From NCBI GenBank assembly GCA_022495995.1, contig JAFEMH010000747.1, positions 372,001-436,000 of the forward strand: 64,000 nt of DNA, in the 5' to 3' direction. Below the pieces are notes generated by a model. The model saw only the letters and a list, made by a program, of their open reading frames with translations, had not been told where the DNA came from and ran no database searches. Source of the DNA: Adenophora triphylla var. japonica (lineage: Eukaryota > Streptophyta > Magnoliopsida > Asterales > Campanulaceae). Shown here piece by piece: positions 45,132 through 57,570 of the stretch. Position 1 is the stretch's first letter. Every line of letters starts with the position of its first letter. A program made the translations under genes and the position numbers.

Positions 45132-46474
45132 TGACTCATTTCCGGATGATCATCTTCTTGCTATAAACAATGTCGAAACTCCTTGGTTTGCGGATATTAT
45201 TAATTACCTAGCATGCAAGATTCTTCACTCATAAATGAGTTATCAACAAAAGAAGAGATTCTTATCAGATATTAAATATTACTTTTGGGAAGATCCGCTC
45301 CTTTTTAAGCATTGCGCAGATGGAATCATTAGGCGCTGTGTACCTAATGAAGAGATTAATGACATTCTTCATCATTGTCATTCGTCTCCTTATGGCGGTC
45401 ATGCAAGTACAGCCAAAACTGCCGCCAAGGTTCTTCAATCAGGTTTTTCTGGCCCACACTCTTCAAGGATTCTCGGCATTTCGTTATTTCGTGTGATCGT
45501 TGCCAAAGAACCGGAAACATTTCAAGAAGAAACGAAATGCCTCTCAATAACATTTTAAAAGTCGAGATTTTCGACGTTTGGGGCATTGATTTCATGGGAC
45601 CATTCCCCACATCCTTCAACAATAATTATATTTTGGTAGCGGTGGACTACGTTTCAAAATGGGTGGAAGCTGTAGCATCTCCAACAAACGACTCAAAAGT
45701 TGTCATGAAGCTTTTCAAAGATACAATTTTTCCAAGATTTGGGGTTCCAAAAGTCATCATAAGTGATGGAGATTCGCATTTTTCACACCGCCAATTTGAG
45801 GCTTTATTAAAAAGGTACGAGTCTATCATAAAACAGGCACCGCATATCATCCTCAAACAAGCGGGCAAGTGGAAATATCAAATCGAGAAATAAAGTGGAT
45901 CTTGGAGAAAACAGTAATAAGTTCAAGAAAGGATTGATCAATAAAATTGAACGATGCTTTATGGGCTTATCGCACCGCTTTTAAGACGCCTATCGGAACC
46001 ACTCCTTTCCGATTGGTATATGGAAAGCCATGTCATTTGCCGGTGGAGCTTGAGCATAAGGCATATTGGGCAATTAAAGCCCTAAACTATGACTTAGCAG
46101 AAGCCGGTGAAAAGCGGAAACTTTAGTTACAAGAGCTCGAAGAACTCCGATATGAAGCATACAAAAGTGCCAAGTTATACAAGGAAAAAACGAAAAAATG
46201 GCACGATGCTCGTATCATAAGAAAGGATTTCAAAGAAGGAGACATGGTACTACTTTTTAACTCTCGTTTAAAGCTTTTTCCAGGTAAGTTAAAATCAAGA
46301 TGGACGGGCCCATTTCAAGTTCGTAAAGTATATCCATACGGAGCCATTGAAATTGGGAACGAAGCACAAGGAGATTTCAAAGTAAACGGTCAAAGGTTAA
46401 AACATTACATAACCGGAGATCCAATTGGAGTAGTATCAATGGTGACACTAAAAGAACCACCACCATCATTCTAG
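45132..46474 (+). pseudogene. Athila-like integrase, frameshifted
   Basis: The zinc-binding H-H-C-H...G-G-H region lies near 45365-45410, C-D-R-C-Q-R-T-G near 45498 after a frameshift, and the core has G-I-D-F-M-G-P-F (first Asp) and I-S-D-G-D-S-H-F (second Asp). A frame break at about 45835-45895 separates the catalytic Glu segment, still visible as [10 protein letters not shown] stop at about 46123 follows. The C-terminus L-K-S-R-W-T-G-P-F ends at 46474. The enzyme is not functional as read. Confidence 0.9.
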
Positions 46475-47851
46475 TAAGTTTCTCTTTACTCCTCCGGTAT
46501 TTGACATTGTTCCTTGAAACATTGAGGACAATGTTCATTTCAAGTGTGGGGGGTATATCTATCATTTTTAATTTACTTGCTTTTTAGTTTAAATTTACTT
46601 GTTTTTTTAGACTAAATTTACTTGCTTTCTAGTGTAAATTTTTCTTTTTTAACTTAGTTGCATTTTCATTTTATGCATGTATAGTATATAAAAAAAAATC
46701 CCTATGATGATCCATAATCATTATTTCTTATGCTTGCCATTTTGCCCTAGAATAATGCCTATTGTCTTTTCTCTCATATTTTCTATAAACTTAGAAATTT
46801 ATAAGAAGAAAAATATAGGGATATTTTTTTTTAGAAATAATTAAAAGCCTCATAAGTTAGTATAGCAAAATATAGGGTTTTATCAAGAGAAAGGTATTTG
46901 ATTAGAAGGAATTTTTATCAATCTACGCTTGGTCATTATTATAAAAAAAATTATTTCTTTAGGATGTACACTTTTTTATCTTTATTAAATGTTTATTCCC
47001 TTATTAGAAGCACCCTTTGTTTTGCATCCTTTGAATCACACCTCTTCATCAAAATTTCATCTTTCCATTTTCATGAATCAAATCAAAGTTAGGTATTTTT
47101 ATCTTATTGCTAAAAAGAGTGACTTAGTCACCAAACCTTAAAAGCAAAAAGAAACCTATTACTTCCTAAGTAACTCGGGGCACGGCTTCGCTGCGACGAA
47201 GCTTCCTTGCCAAACGGGAGTAATATCCAAAAGTATTCTTGATCTAAGTATTAGGAACATGGGGTTCGCAGCCACAATGTACCCTACTTGAAAGGATCAA
47301 AAATATCTAAGGTCTTTTGCAAAAATATAACACGTGCAAAAATAAGATAAATTTGTTTAAACTTTGATGAGATTTTTCCACTACCATCATCCATTTTTTC
47401 GCCCTTGTGATTCAAAAATGCAATGCAATTCTTCGGGAACTTCTAGTTTGTGAATAAATGTTTATACTTTCCTTTGTACATTTTAAAGAAATAAATTCAT
47501 TTTTTCTCAAAAATCACTCTAAAGAGTGAAAGCTTCTCTTTTACCAAGAAATGGATCTAAGATTTATCCTTCTAGCATGCTTTACTTGATCAAATTCTAT
47601 ATATGCTATATTAGGTTATTGTCTTACAAATTATCTCTTTAAAAATATCCCCAAAATGCTTCTTTCTAAATAATTTTTAAAGGTATACAAAATATGACTA
47701 AAAAGATGAAGGCATTATCCAAAAGGCATTTAGGACTTGCTACTCTATTTTCTGAGGGATCATTCTTGCTTTTTCTTTTCTTTTTCTCCCTCTCCGTATT
47801 TTTATCTTAAAATTGCTTGGGGACAAGCAAAAGCTTAAGTGTGGGGGAGTT
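46475..47851 (+). other. Athila-like 3' noncoding region
   Basis: No env-like frame. It ends in the polypurine tract AGTGTGGGGGAGTT directly before the 3' LTR. A short GC-rich 'gcttcgctgcgacgaagc' hairpin lies near 47187-47204. Confidence 0.7.
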
Positions 47852-49634
47852 TGATAAGTGACTATTATATAGTCATTTATCCTAAGTTTTATATACTTTT
47901 ACATGGATAAAACATCATTTCTCATAGCATTTTTAGTACTTTTTACTTACTTTCTCTATTTTATTAGATTTTACGCTTTTTGTATGTTTTATGCATTTTT
48001 AGACAGGTTTTAGAGTCTTTTTATGATCAATAAGATGCTTGGACACTTTGGTTCAAAAGCATGGAGGAACAACAAAACAAATCAAACATACAAGCTGAAA
48101 TCCAAGAGGAGCGGCCGTGCAGCTATTGGTGGAGCGGCCGTGCACTTAAGGCCATGACAGGCCATTTTTGGCCCCAAACCATGGAGTGGTCGAGCCTTGA
48201 ACTGGCCTGGCCGTGTCAACCATTGGAGCGGCGGTGCAGCTAGTCTCGGAGCGGCCGTGCAAGCCTTCCAAATTCAAATTCAAATCTGGCGCCAAGGGTG
48301 CACGGCCGTGCAAAACCCTTGACACGGCCGTGCAAAGTGGTGACTGCAGACTAAAAGGCACCTTTTGGAAGCACCTTCTTGAAGAGTTCCCTCCCCCTTA
48401 TAAAAAGACCCTTTGTAATCAGTCTTAGACAGACATTACAGACGAATTATATACATAATTTTAGTGATATTCCATAGTATAGCACTTGTGATATCAATTT
48501 CCAAAGATCGTTTGAAGATCAAAGTTCATATTTTGTTCTTGAAGTACTTTGGAGAAAAGCAATAAAAGTGAAGCATCATTTTCAGCCATTTGCCTTCTAT
48601 TTCATCATAAGTCCTCTTACTCTCTTCTCTATTTTTAATTGCTTATATGTTCTAGATGGCTAGTGAGTAAATCCCCCTTATTCTTGGGGTTGGAAACTCA
48701 AAAACATACATGTTCATCATCTAAAAAATGAATAGTCTTGTCTTCTTTCTTCATCTAAACAATTTCTCTATATTATTCTCAAAATGCCTTACATTTTGGA
48801 GACGTCCAACTTGTATGATTCAGTCAATTGAGAGAAGTACCCAGCGGAGAATCTCGATTGACGGAACCATAAAAAGAAACTAGGTTCCATTGATCACGAA
48901 AGTAGTTCAACGACCTAGGGATGTTCCTTTAATGGAAAGTATGTTGACTCTCGTTCTTAGTGAATTCTTACTAATTATGGTCAGCTAGAGATAAGCCGAA
49001 ACGCCCGTTTGTGACAGGGCGGGGGTAACGTAAACGGAAATCTCAAACAGTTAGGACATAATTAGGCTCCGTTTGTTTAGCGTAAAACATTTTTCGGAAA
49101 ATTATTTCCTGCAAAATGTTTTCCGGAAAATGAAAATATTTTTCGGAAAATGAGATAAACATGTTTAGCGTAAAACATTTTCTTCATTTTCCGGTGCGAA
49201 ACAAACACCGGAAAATGGGAAAAATGTTTTCCGGAAAACATTTTCCCCCAAACAAACGGAGCCTTAGTGAAGAATACAACGCTACTGCCTTGACCGTGAG
49301 AAGTAGTGTAAGCCTAACATACCATCCTTGATTTAAATGAAAACCTATATTTCTAAGATAATGACAATTTGATGAACAATGTTATGTATATGATTTTCAA
49401 TCCCGAGAATGCTTCGTTTTATAAGAGTTTTATTAAAAGTATTTTCTGTTTATGTTCTTTATATTTTCCAAAATCAACTTTATATTCCCCCAATCTTTTC
49501 TATTATTCTAAAGACAAAAATATTCCCTAAGTAAACCCTGTCTCTGTGGAATCGACCCGTACTTGCACCCGCTATATTACAATAGCCCGTGCGCTTGCGG
49601 ATATTAAATAAACCGTTAGGTTAAAACCCCAGCA
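47852..49634 (+). repeat. Athila-like 3' LTR with MITE insertion
   Basis: Equals the 5' LTR apart from scattered substitutions and an insertion of about 202 bp at 49065-49266. Six or so CGGCCGTGCA words are better preserved here than in the 5' LTR. Confidence 0.93.
49065..49263. mobile_element. Tourist-like MITE in the Athila 3' LTR
   Basis: Ends GGCTCCGTTTGTTTAGCG and AAACAAACGGAGCC are inverted; TTA at 49062-49064 is duplicated at 49264-49266. The 5' LTR has the empty site 'acataattagtgaag', which proves the boundaries. Several CGGAAAATGTTTT words in both orientations. No coding. Confidence 0.92.
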
Positions 49635-51813
49635 ATATGCTTGGGCTTAATTTCCAAATCATAATCTAGTGGGTTTTTTACTTTTTCTTTTTTTCCCTTT
49701 TTTTATTTTTCTTTATTTTTTAGTTATATACCTAGGTTATTTGAGATCGGGTCGGGTCTCGTGTCGGACTAGCAGTGCGACCGAACCCGATCGGGTCATA
49801 AAAAATTGAAATCATATCCGAAATTTTTTGGATCGGATTGCCTTCGGTACGAATTGGGTTCGATCAAATTGCCATCCCTACTTGCATCTCCATCTAGAAC
49901 TATGACTATCATCCTTACCCCCTCTTCCAATTATTTCACCTATTCTATCTAATCGACTGAAACCCTAGTTTTTTTGTCAACTAATTTTGATTCGGTAAAA
50001 GATAATTACCAGTAGCATGCTTTCTAACGATGATTTCTAACTTTTTAAAGATATTGAGAGAATTAACTGAAATACAGAACGACTGGGATTGCATTCAATT
50101 GGGATAAAAATGTGAAGTAAGAGAAAAATCTAAAAATTGGAGAGCTAACCTGGCGATAGCCGAAATGTGAAAGCTCAGTTATGGTGATGAGGGGCGGCGG
50201 CGGCTTGTAAGTAATCGACGGCAGAGGAGAGGGTTTCTTTGCGGTCGGTTTAAGAAGTGGTGCTCCAAGCGGGAACCGGGCGCTTTGGTTATTGTTGGAC
50301 AAATTTGGCACTAAATTCTAATATATACTCCCACAGTCACTCCGTCTTAACATAAATTAGAAAATTTTATAAAACGAAAAAACATGAATTAGGAAAATAC
50401 TACAGTATACTTCCTCCGTCCCACTATAAAAAATACAAAATAAGTTTTGTTAAAAAAAATATAAAATGGAGTAAGTGTTATGAGTATGAAAAGTGAAGAA
50501 TGAGAGAGAAGTGGGGTAAAAAATAGTAAGTGAATAAATGATATGAGTATGACAAGTGGGTCTTATAAATAAACAAGCATTAAAAACTTCCTATTTGGGT
50601 TTGTACGTTTTGTATTGAGACACCAAAATAGACGGTTCTAGTGAATTCTCGGTTGAGTACAAAGTTCTTGAAGTTGTTAATGGAGAGACCCCAAAAGGGC
50701 TTGAATTTGCGGAGAGATGATCGTAAGAAACCATAACTTCGGAGGAAATATACATTTTTCTTTCAGTAGTTGAATCTTCCTGAATATGCATATCTGCGCA
50801 TTCTTCATGTTAACCAGATACACATGACACTACTGGAAATCCCTGGCGGGTTTCTGAATTCCTATTTCTTCGTTCTTCTTTATGGATATGCATGGGCTTA
50901 ATTGCCATCTCATAACCTAGTGGGTTTTTTCTTTCTTTTTTTTTAGTTATATACCTAGGTTATTTGAGATCGGGTCGGGCCAACATTGTTACCAAACCAG
51001 ATCCGAACCCGACCGGGTCATAAAAAATTGAAACCATATCCGAATTTTTCGGACCGGTTCGCCTTTGGTACGAATCGGGTACGATCAAATTGCCATCCCT
51101 ACTGGCATCTCCATCTAGAACTATGACTATCTTCCTTACTCCTCTTCCAATTATTTCACCTATTCTATCTAATCGACTGAAACCCTAGTTTTTTTGTCAA
51201 CTAATTTTGGTTCGGTAAAAGATAATCACCAGTAGCATGCTCGATGATTTCTAACTTTTTAAAGATATTAAGAGAATTAACTGAAATACAAAATGGCTAG
51301 GATTGCATTCAATTAGGATAAAAACTAATCAAATTGTGAAGTAAGAGAAAAATCTAAAAATCAGAGAGCTAACCTGGCGATAGCCGAAATGTGAAAGCTC
51401 GGTTATGGTGAGGTGGGGCGGCGCGGGCTTGTAGGTAATCGAAGGCAGAGGAGAGGGTTTATTTGCGGTCGGTATAAGAAGTGGTGCTCCAAGCGGGAAC
51501 CAGACGCTTTGGTTATTGTTGGACAGATTTGGCCCTAACTTCTAATATATACTCCCACAGTCACTCCGTCTTAACATAAATTAGGAAAATTTTATTAAAC
51601 GAAAAAACATGAATTTGGAAAATACTACAGTATACTTCCTCTGCCCCACTATAAAAAAACAAAATAAGTTTTGTTAAAAAAATATAAAATGGAGTAAGTG
51701 TTATGAGTATGAAAAGTGAAGTATGAGAGAGAAGTGGAGTAAAAAATAGTTAGTGAGTAAATGATATGAGTATGACAAGTGGGTCTTATAAATAAACAAG
51801 CATTAAAAACTTT

Positions 51814-52014
51814 CTATTTGGGTTTGTACGTTTTGTAATGAGACACCAAAATAGACGGTTCTAGTGAATTCTCGGTTGAGTACAAAGTTTTTGAAGTTGT
51901 TAATGGAGAGACCCCAAAAGGGCTTGAATTTGCGGAGAGATGATCGTAAGAAACCATAACTTTGGAGGAGATATACAGTTTTCTTTCAGTAGTTGAATCT
52001 TCCTGAATATGCAT
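51814..52014 (-). other. Array unit: exon-like segment B (unit 5 copy)
   Basis: Minus-strand frame with M-H-I-Q-E-D-S-T-T-E-R-K, S-Y-D-H-L-S-A-N-S-S-P-F-G-V-S-P-L-T-T-S and S-L-E-P-S-I-L-V-S. It also occurs at 50591-50791 (unit 4) and 52954-53262 (unit 6); units 1 and 3 stop after S-T-T-E-R-R. The 3' part of the frame overlaps the MITE-derived segment, so it may not be coding at all. Confidence 0.35.
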
Positions 52015-55000
52015 ATCTGAGCATTCTTCATGTTAACCAGATACACATGACACTACTGGAAATCCCTGGCGGGTTTCTGAATTCCTATTTCATCGTTCTT
52101 CTTTATGGATATGCTTGGGTTTAATTGTCGTCTCATAATCTAGTGGGTTTTTTTCTTTCTTTTTTTTAGTTATATACCTAGGTTATTTGAGAGCAGGTCG
52201 GGTCTCGGGTCAGGCCAACATTGTTACCAAACCAGATTCGAACCCGACCGGGTCATAAAAAATTGAAACCATATCCGAATTTTTCGGATCGATTCGCCGT
52301 TTGTACGAATCGGATTCGATCAAATTGCCATCCCTACTGGCATCTCCATCTAGAACTATGACTATCTTCCTTACCCCTCTTCCAATTATTTCACCTATTC
52401 TATCTAATCGACTGAAACCCTAGTTTTTTTGTCGACTAATTTTGGTTCGGTAAAAGATAATCACCAGTAGCATGCTTTCTACCGATGATTTCTAACTTTT
52501 TAAAGATATTAAGAGAATTAACTGAAATACAAAACGTCTAGGATTGCATTTAATTGGGATAAAAACTTATCAAATTGTGAAGTAAGAGAAAAATGTAAAA
52601 ATCGGAGAGCTAACCTGGCGATAGCCGAAATGTAACGAAATGTGAAAGCTCGGCTATGGTGACGAGGGGCGGCGCGGGCTTGTAGGTAATCGATGGCAGA
52701 GGAGAGGGTTTCTTTGCGGTCGGTATAAGAAGTGGTGCTCCAAGAAGGAACCGGGCGCTTTGGTTATTGTTGGACAGATTTGGCCCTAACTTCTAATATA
52801 TACTCCCACAGTCACTCTGTCTAACATAAATTAGGAAAATTTTATTAAACGAAAAAACATGGATTTGGAAAATACTACAGTATACTTCCTCCGTCCCACT
52901 ATAAAAAACACAAAATAAGTTTTGTTAAAAAAAAATATAAAATGGAGTAAGTGTTATGAGTATGAAAAGTATGAGAGAGAAGTGGGGTAAAAAATAGTAA
53001 GTGAATAAATGATGTGAGTATGACAAGTGGGTCTTATAAATAAACAAGCATTAAAAACTTCATATTTGGGTTTGTACGTTTTGTAATGAGACACCAAAAT
53101 AGACGGTTCTAGTGAATTCTCAGTTGAGTACAAAGTTCTTGAAGTTGTTAATGGAGAGACCCCAAAAGGGCTTGAATTTGCGGAGAGATGATCGTAAGAA
53201 ACAATAACTTTGGAGGAAATATACAGTTTTCTTTCAATAGTTGAATCTTCTTGAATATGCATATCTGAGCATTCTTCATGTTAACCAGATACACATGACA
53301 CTACTGAAAATCCCTGCCGGGTTTCTGAATTCCTATTTCTTCGTTCTTCTTTATGGATATGCTTGGGCTTAATTGCCGTCTCATAATCTAGTGGGTTTTT
53401 TTCTTATTTTTTCTTTTTTTTTTAGTTATACACCTAGGTTATTTGAGATCGGGTCTCGGGTCGGGCCAATAGAGTTACCGAACCCGATCCGAACCCGACC
53501 GGGTCATAAAAAATTAAAACCATATCCAAATTTTTCGGATCGGATTTCCTTCGATACGGATCGGGTTCGATCAAATTGCCATCCCTACTGGCATCTCCAT
53601 CTAGAACTATGACTATCTTCCTTACCCCCTCTTCCAATTATTTCACCTATTCTATCTAATCGACTGAAACCCTAGTTTTTTGTCAACTAATTTTGGTTCG
53701 GCAAAAGATAATCACCATTAGCATGCATTCTACCAATGATTTCTATGGACCTAACTTCTAATATATACTCCCACAGTTACTGATGGATGTTTTACCAATC
53801 CAAAAGATATATTTCCAAGTTTATTTGGTGCTCGAAACCTAGAGAATTTGATATGTTATTAGTGTTTTGATAGTTCAGGGGTTGATGTACAACAATGCTT
53901 GTTAGTGTTTTAATAGTTCAGGGGTTGATGTGCAACAATGCGGAAAATAGAGGATTTGAGCCAACTTTGGAAGTTGTGGGACCAAATTGCAATTCTGGAA
54001 AATGTGGGACTAAGCTGAAACTATGAAGTTCAAGGGCCAAAGTGCAAAAGAAGAAAGTTCAATGACCAAAGTGGAAATGCGAAACGAATCCAAGTCAATC
54101 AGCAAGCAAAGTCAACAATTTCCAACAATTTGCACGAGTAGTTTCCTGGGTCACGAGTCGTTCCTCCTCTCAGTACGAATGAAATTACGGTCACGAGTCG
54201 TGACCACGAGACGAATCCAAGATGACATCACTATATGTCACCTTCCACTAGCACCCCTCTTGTTTACGTTTTTTTTAAGAAAACTTTATTTATTTATTTA
54301 TTTTTCTTTTTCTTTTCCTTTTTGAATTAGGTTTATTGGGTGGAGTATATATACTTCCTTTTAGAACAATATTTAGGGTTTCAACTTTACTTTTCTCTTG
54401 GAGGCTTCAAGTCCTAGCAAGAATTTAAGATTTTTATCAAAATTTCAGGTTTTATTATTTTTAATTTATTGTTTGTGATTATGAGTATGAGTAGTTAAAT
54501 AATGGGATTTTTACCAATAAGACCTTTAGATAGGGGGGGAATTTATCAATAAAAACATTACATTTTAAATTCTACCTTAGGATCCTAAAGTGGAAATCAA
54601 AACCCCCGTAGAGTCCCTATCCCTATTTATAATAATCTAAAAGGCGAAACAGCCCTTAGTCCTCGTTCTCTTTCTCTTTCTATGCGCAATTCCGCACCTC
54701 TCTCTCTCTCTAGACACAATTACCTTGCCTCTGCGTCGTCTCCTTCCTCACCAATCTCCGGCGTCTTCTTCCTCACCAATCTCCGGCCAAACCCGCCATT
54801 AACCCTCTCTCTGAACCCAACCTGAACCTCCATCACCGCTCCCTTCTTCTCCGATCCCAAAATCAAACGACGACCCAAGCTCTCCCGTCACACCGATCCA
54901 ATTTCTCCCTCAAATCAATCCCTCACCGGCGTACTCCTCCCTCACCAAAACCAATCACCGGAAAACCCAACCTCCAACCTTAATCTCTACTCACGGTTCT

Positions 55001-55159
55001 CTCCCTCTCTTCAACCGACACCATCTCCTCTGATTCCAAGTCTCACGGTTCTCTACTGATTTCAATTTTGTGGCTCACTTATTTTCCTAGGAACATATTA
55101 TCAATGTCACCAAATTATCCAAAATTTCTGGGCAACATGAAAGAAATGCAGTAATGTAC

Positions 55160-55351
55160 CTTGGCAACAATGGTGGGTGTCTTGAATGAGGATATTGGGG
55201 AAGAAGAACTGACAGAGAAGGAAAGCTTGAGACCAAGAAACTGGGAATTTGGCGAATTGGAGAGAAGTGGAGGACTAGAGAAAGGGGATTTGATTTGATG
55301 AGAAGGTCTGAATGATGGAAGATTGCACTTTGGTAAAGAAAGGGAAGCCAT
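55160..55351 (-). pseudogene. Captured first exon, chloroplast-transit-peptide-like
   Basis: ATG at 55351, 64 codons, then a donor AAGgtacat. The peptide starts M-A-S-L-S-L-P-K-C-N-L and is very rich in Ser, Pro, Leu and Phe with no acidic residue, typical of a plastid transit peptide; it ends K-T-P-T-I-V-A-K. A pyrimidine-rich leader lies upstream (55352 to about 55440). The donor gene is not recognised. It lies inside the Mutator-like element and has no following exon. Confidence 0.65.
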
Positions 55352-55448
55352 TGCAATTTAGAAATGTGAAAGGCAAATCTTTCTGATGAAAAGATAAGGG
55401 AAGAGGCCTGGGAATGGGATTGTAAAGAGGGGAGAGATTGGTTGGTGT

Positions 55449-55570
55449 GGACAGTTGCTGAACTCTAAGTTGATTGAAATGTATGTGAAATGTGGTAGTA
55501 TAGAGATGCACGTAGGGTGTTTGACAGTTGCTGAACTCTAAGTTGATTGAAATGTATGTGAAATATGGTT
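55449..55570 (+). pseudogene. PPR-like gene fragment, tandemly duplicated
   Basis: The plus strand encodes Q-L-L-N-S-K-L-I-E-M-Y-V-K-C-G-S-I-E, a typical pentatricopeptide-repeat helix pair, followed after a one-base deletion by D-A-R-R-V-F. The same DNA repeats from 55523. It is too short to be a gene. Confidence 0.6.
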
Positions 55571-55599
55571 GTTTGTACAGGATCTGCAATTACTGGCCC

Positions 55600-56360
55600 A
55601 ATTGGATCTGCAATAACTGTGAATTCCATTTCACAGTTATTTTTATGTCATTCCTTTAGGACAACTGTAGAACATGTTTCACGGTTGTTGGGTTTGATGT
55701 AAATGACTGTGTAATGATTTTCACAGTTATTGTGCATAACTGTGAATTCCATTTCACAGTTATTTTTATGTCATTCCTTTAGGACAACTGTTTTCACGGT
55801 TGTTGGGTTTGATGTTAATAACTGTGTAATGATTTTCACAGTTATTGTGCATAACTGTTAAATGACTTGCACATTTCCAAGTTGAGAATTATGTTTATGC
55901 ACAACTGTGAGGTCAATTTCCCAGTTATAGTTATGAGTGTTATTTTTGTGTCATTCCTTTAGGACAACTGTAGAACAAGTTTCACGGTTGTTGGGTTTAA
56001 TGTAAATAACTGTGTAATCATTTTTACAGTTGTTGGGTTGTGATGTGAATAAGTGTGAAATGTTTTTCACAATTTTAAAACTGTGAGGTCAGTTTCACAT
56101 TTATTTATGAACGTGAAATGGTTTGGTTTTTGACCTTTCTAAATTGAGAACTGTGAGGTCAATTTCACAGTTATTTTGCTACTTCATATATGTGGGTTAT
56201 CCTTTATTTATCAGTTGTTGATGATTGTTTGTGCACAACTGTGAGGTCAATTTCTCAATTATGATTGTGAGGTCAGTTTCACATTTATTTATACAGTTAT
56301 TTTCATCAAAATTGTGAAATAGATTTTATAAATGTGAAAACCATTATACAGTTGTACTCA
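55600..56360. repeat. Minisatellite with inverted words AACTGTGA / TTCACAGTT
   Basis: Units of about 120 bp such as 'aactgtgaattccatttcacagtt' plus 'tcattcctttaggacaactg' and 'cacggttgttgggtttgatg' repeat at 55612, 55736 and 55930; further shorter 'aactgtgaggtcaatttcacag' copies follow. Each pair can form a small hairpin. Confidence 0.8.
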
Positions 56361-57518
56361 TGTGTGAACAAATGATAAATGATTTTCTCAGATTTTTACA
56401 AGTGAAAAAAAATTATTTTATTTATAAATTTTGAAATATATGGTGAGTAAACTTGTTTGATTCATCTTGGCGATGTGATTAAAACAGTGATTTCGGATTA
56501 TTTTTTCGACTTTTAAATTTTGAGATATTGTATTTTAAAAATTTAAGAGAAAAAAAAAGGAAGAGAGAGAGAAAAGTAAATTAAAAAAAAAAGGAAAAGA
56601 GAAAAAAAAAAGAAGAAAACGTAAAAAAAAAAAAAGAAGAAGAGAGAAAGAGAGAGAGAGAGAGAAAAGTGTGCGTGCGTGTGAGCTGGGCGTGAGTGGG
56701 CAAGGGCAATTTGGTCCAAAAAATATATAGAGACTTTTTGGGGGGTTTTGATAATATTAGTCCTTGAAGGTAGTTTTCATTTGGAATGGGGGCTATTTGG
56801 TCAAAGCCTCTTAAATAATTTGATTTGCGGATTGATTATTAACATTACATGATCTTTATGCTATAGTTTTTCAATCTTGATTCAATTTCTTTCTAGAGTG
56901 GTAAAATAGTTGTAATCCGTTCTAGGGTTTCAGATTTATGTTTAGATATTTTTGGCCCTAGAATTTGTGGGTATCATTTTCTACGGTAACTCGGACATAG
57001 ATACATGACCACTATTTTACTACTTGGACCTAATTGAGGACGTAACTGAAATCAATTGGTTTATGTTCAAATATTCTTTCGATCTTAAGGCTTTCTTGGA
57101 TTATTATATTAAACTTAACTGGAAGTATAGTAAAAAAAAAGAATATTTGAGTTGCAAATCGCACACCAAACCTTCCAAACTCATGATTTTGTGAATGAAC
57201 CCTAGAATGAAATTGATGTCTTCTTTAAGTAATAAAATAGCATAAAGTGAATTTATTGTGAAACCCAATCCGTGAATCCCGTTGTCAATCTTGAATTCAA
57301 TCTTTGCTTTATTTTCATTAGTTTAATTTATTCGCTTTTCAATATTAATTTAATTAATCAAAATCATAATCCACCCTTTGGATATTTTACATTAATTAAA
57401 TTCATTTGCTATTCACACAAGTCTTTGTGGTTCGACCCTTACTTTTATACACTGCTGCTTCGGTACTTGTATACTTGTAAGGTTTTATTACACGTGGGAT
57501 TTTCTTCCAGCAAGTTTT

Positions 57519-57536
57519 TTCCGCCGTTGCTGGGGA
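57519..57536 (+). other. Decayed tRNA-Asp primer-binding site
   Basis: TTCCGCCGTTGCTGGGGA matches the Athila-type primer site with three changes. The copy after the right LTR (63311-63328, TGGCGCCATTGCCGGGGA) has only one change. Confidence 0.8.
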
Positions 57537-57570
57537 CTTGTTGTGAATTACAAGTTAATCTAATCGGTGT

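Larger units (their letters stand above)
39489..49634 (+). mobile_element. Ty3/gypsy retrotransposon, Athila-like, nearly complete
   Basis: LTRs TGATAAG...CCCCA(A/G)CA at 39489-41068 (1580 bp) and 47852-49634 (1783 bp, longer because of a MITE), bordered by ATATG duplications (39484-39488, 49635-49639) in array unit 3. The primer site matches tRNA-Asp, as in Athila elements, and there is no chromodomain. Gag, protease, RT, RNase H and integrase follow in order on the plus strand. About 1.4 kb between integrase and the 3' LTR has no env-like frame. Confidence 0.94.
54504..56810. mobile_element. Mutator-like element (Pack-MULE type) carrying gene fragments
   Basis: Perfect 9-bp duplication TTAAATAAT at 54495-54503 and 56811-56819; the right LTR has the empty site. 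Ends GGGATTTTTACCAATAAGACC and the complement of GGGGGCTATTTGGTCAAAGCCTC are imperfect inverted repeats of the 'TTTGACCAAATAG' kind. It has no transposase. It holds a C-rich gene-like block (54640-55080), a transit-peptide-like exon, a PPR-like fragment, an inverted-word minisatellite and a GA-rich tract (56530-56680). Confidence 0.85.
53781..57512 (+). repeat. Left LTR of the gag-only element (with insertion)
   Basis: Starts TGATGGATGTTTTACC and ends TTCTTCCAGCA. Aligns to 61940-63304 except for the Mutator-like insertion 54504-56810 and a short tandem duplication of 'gttagtgttttgatagttcaggggttgatg' near 53860-53940. Confidence 0.9.
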
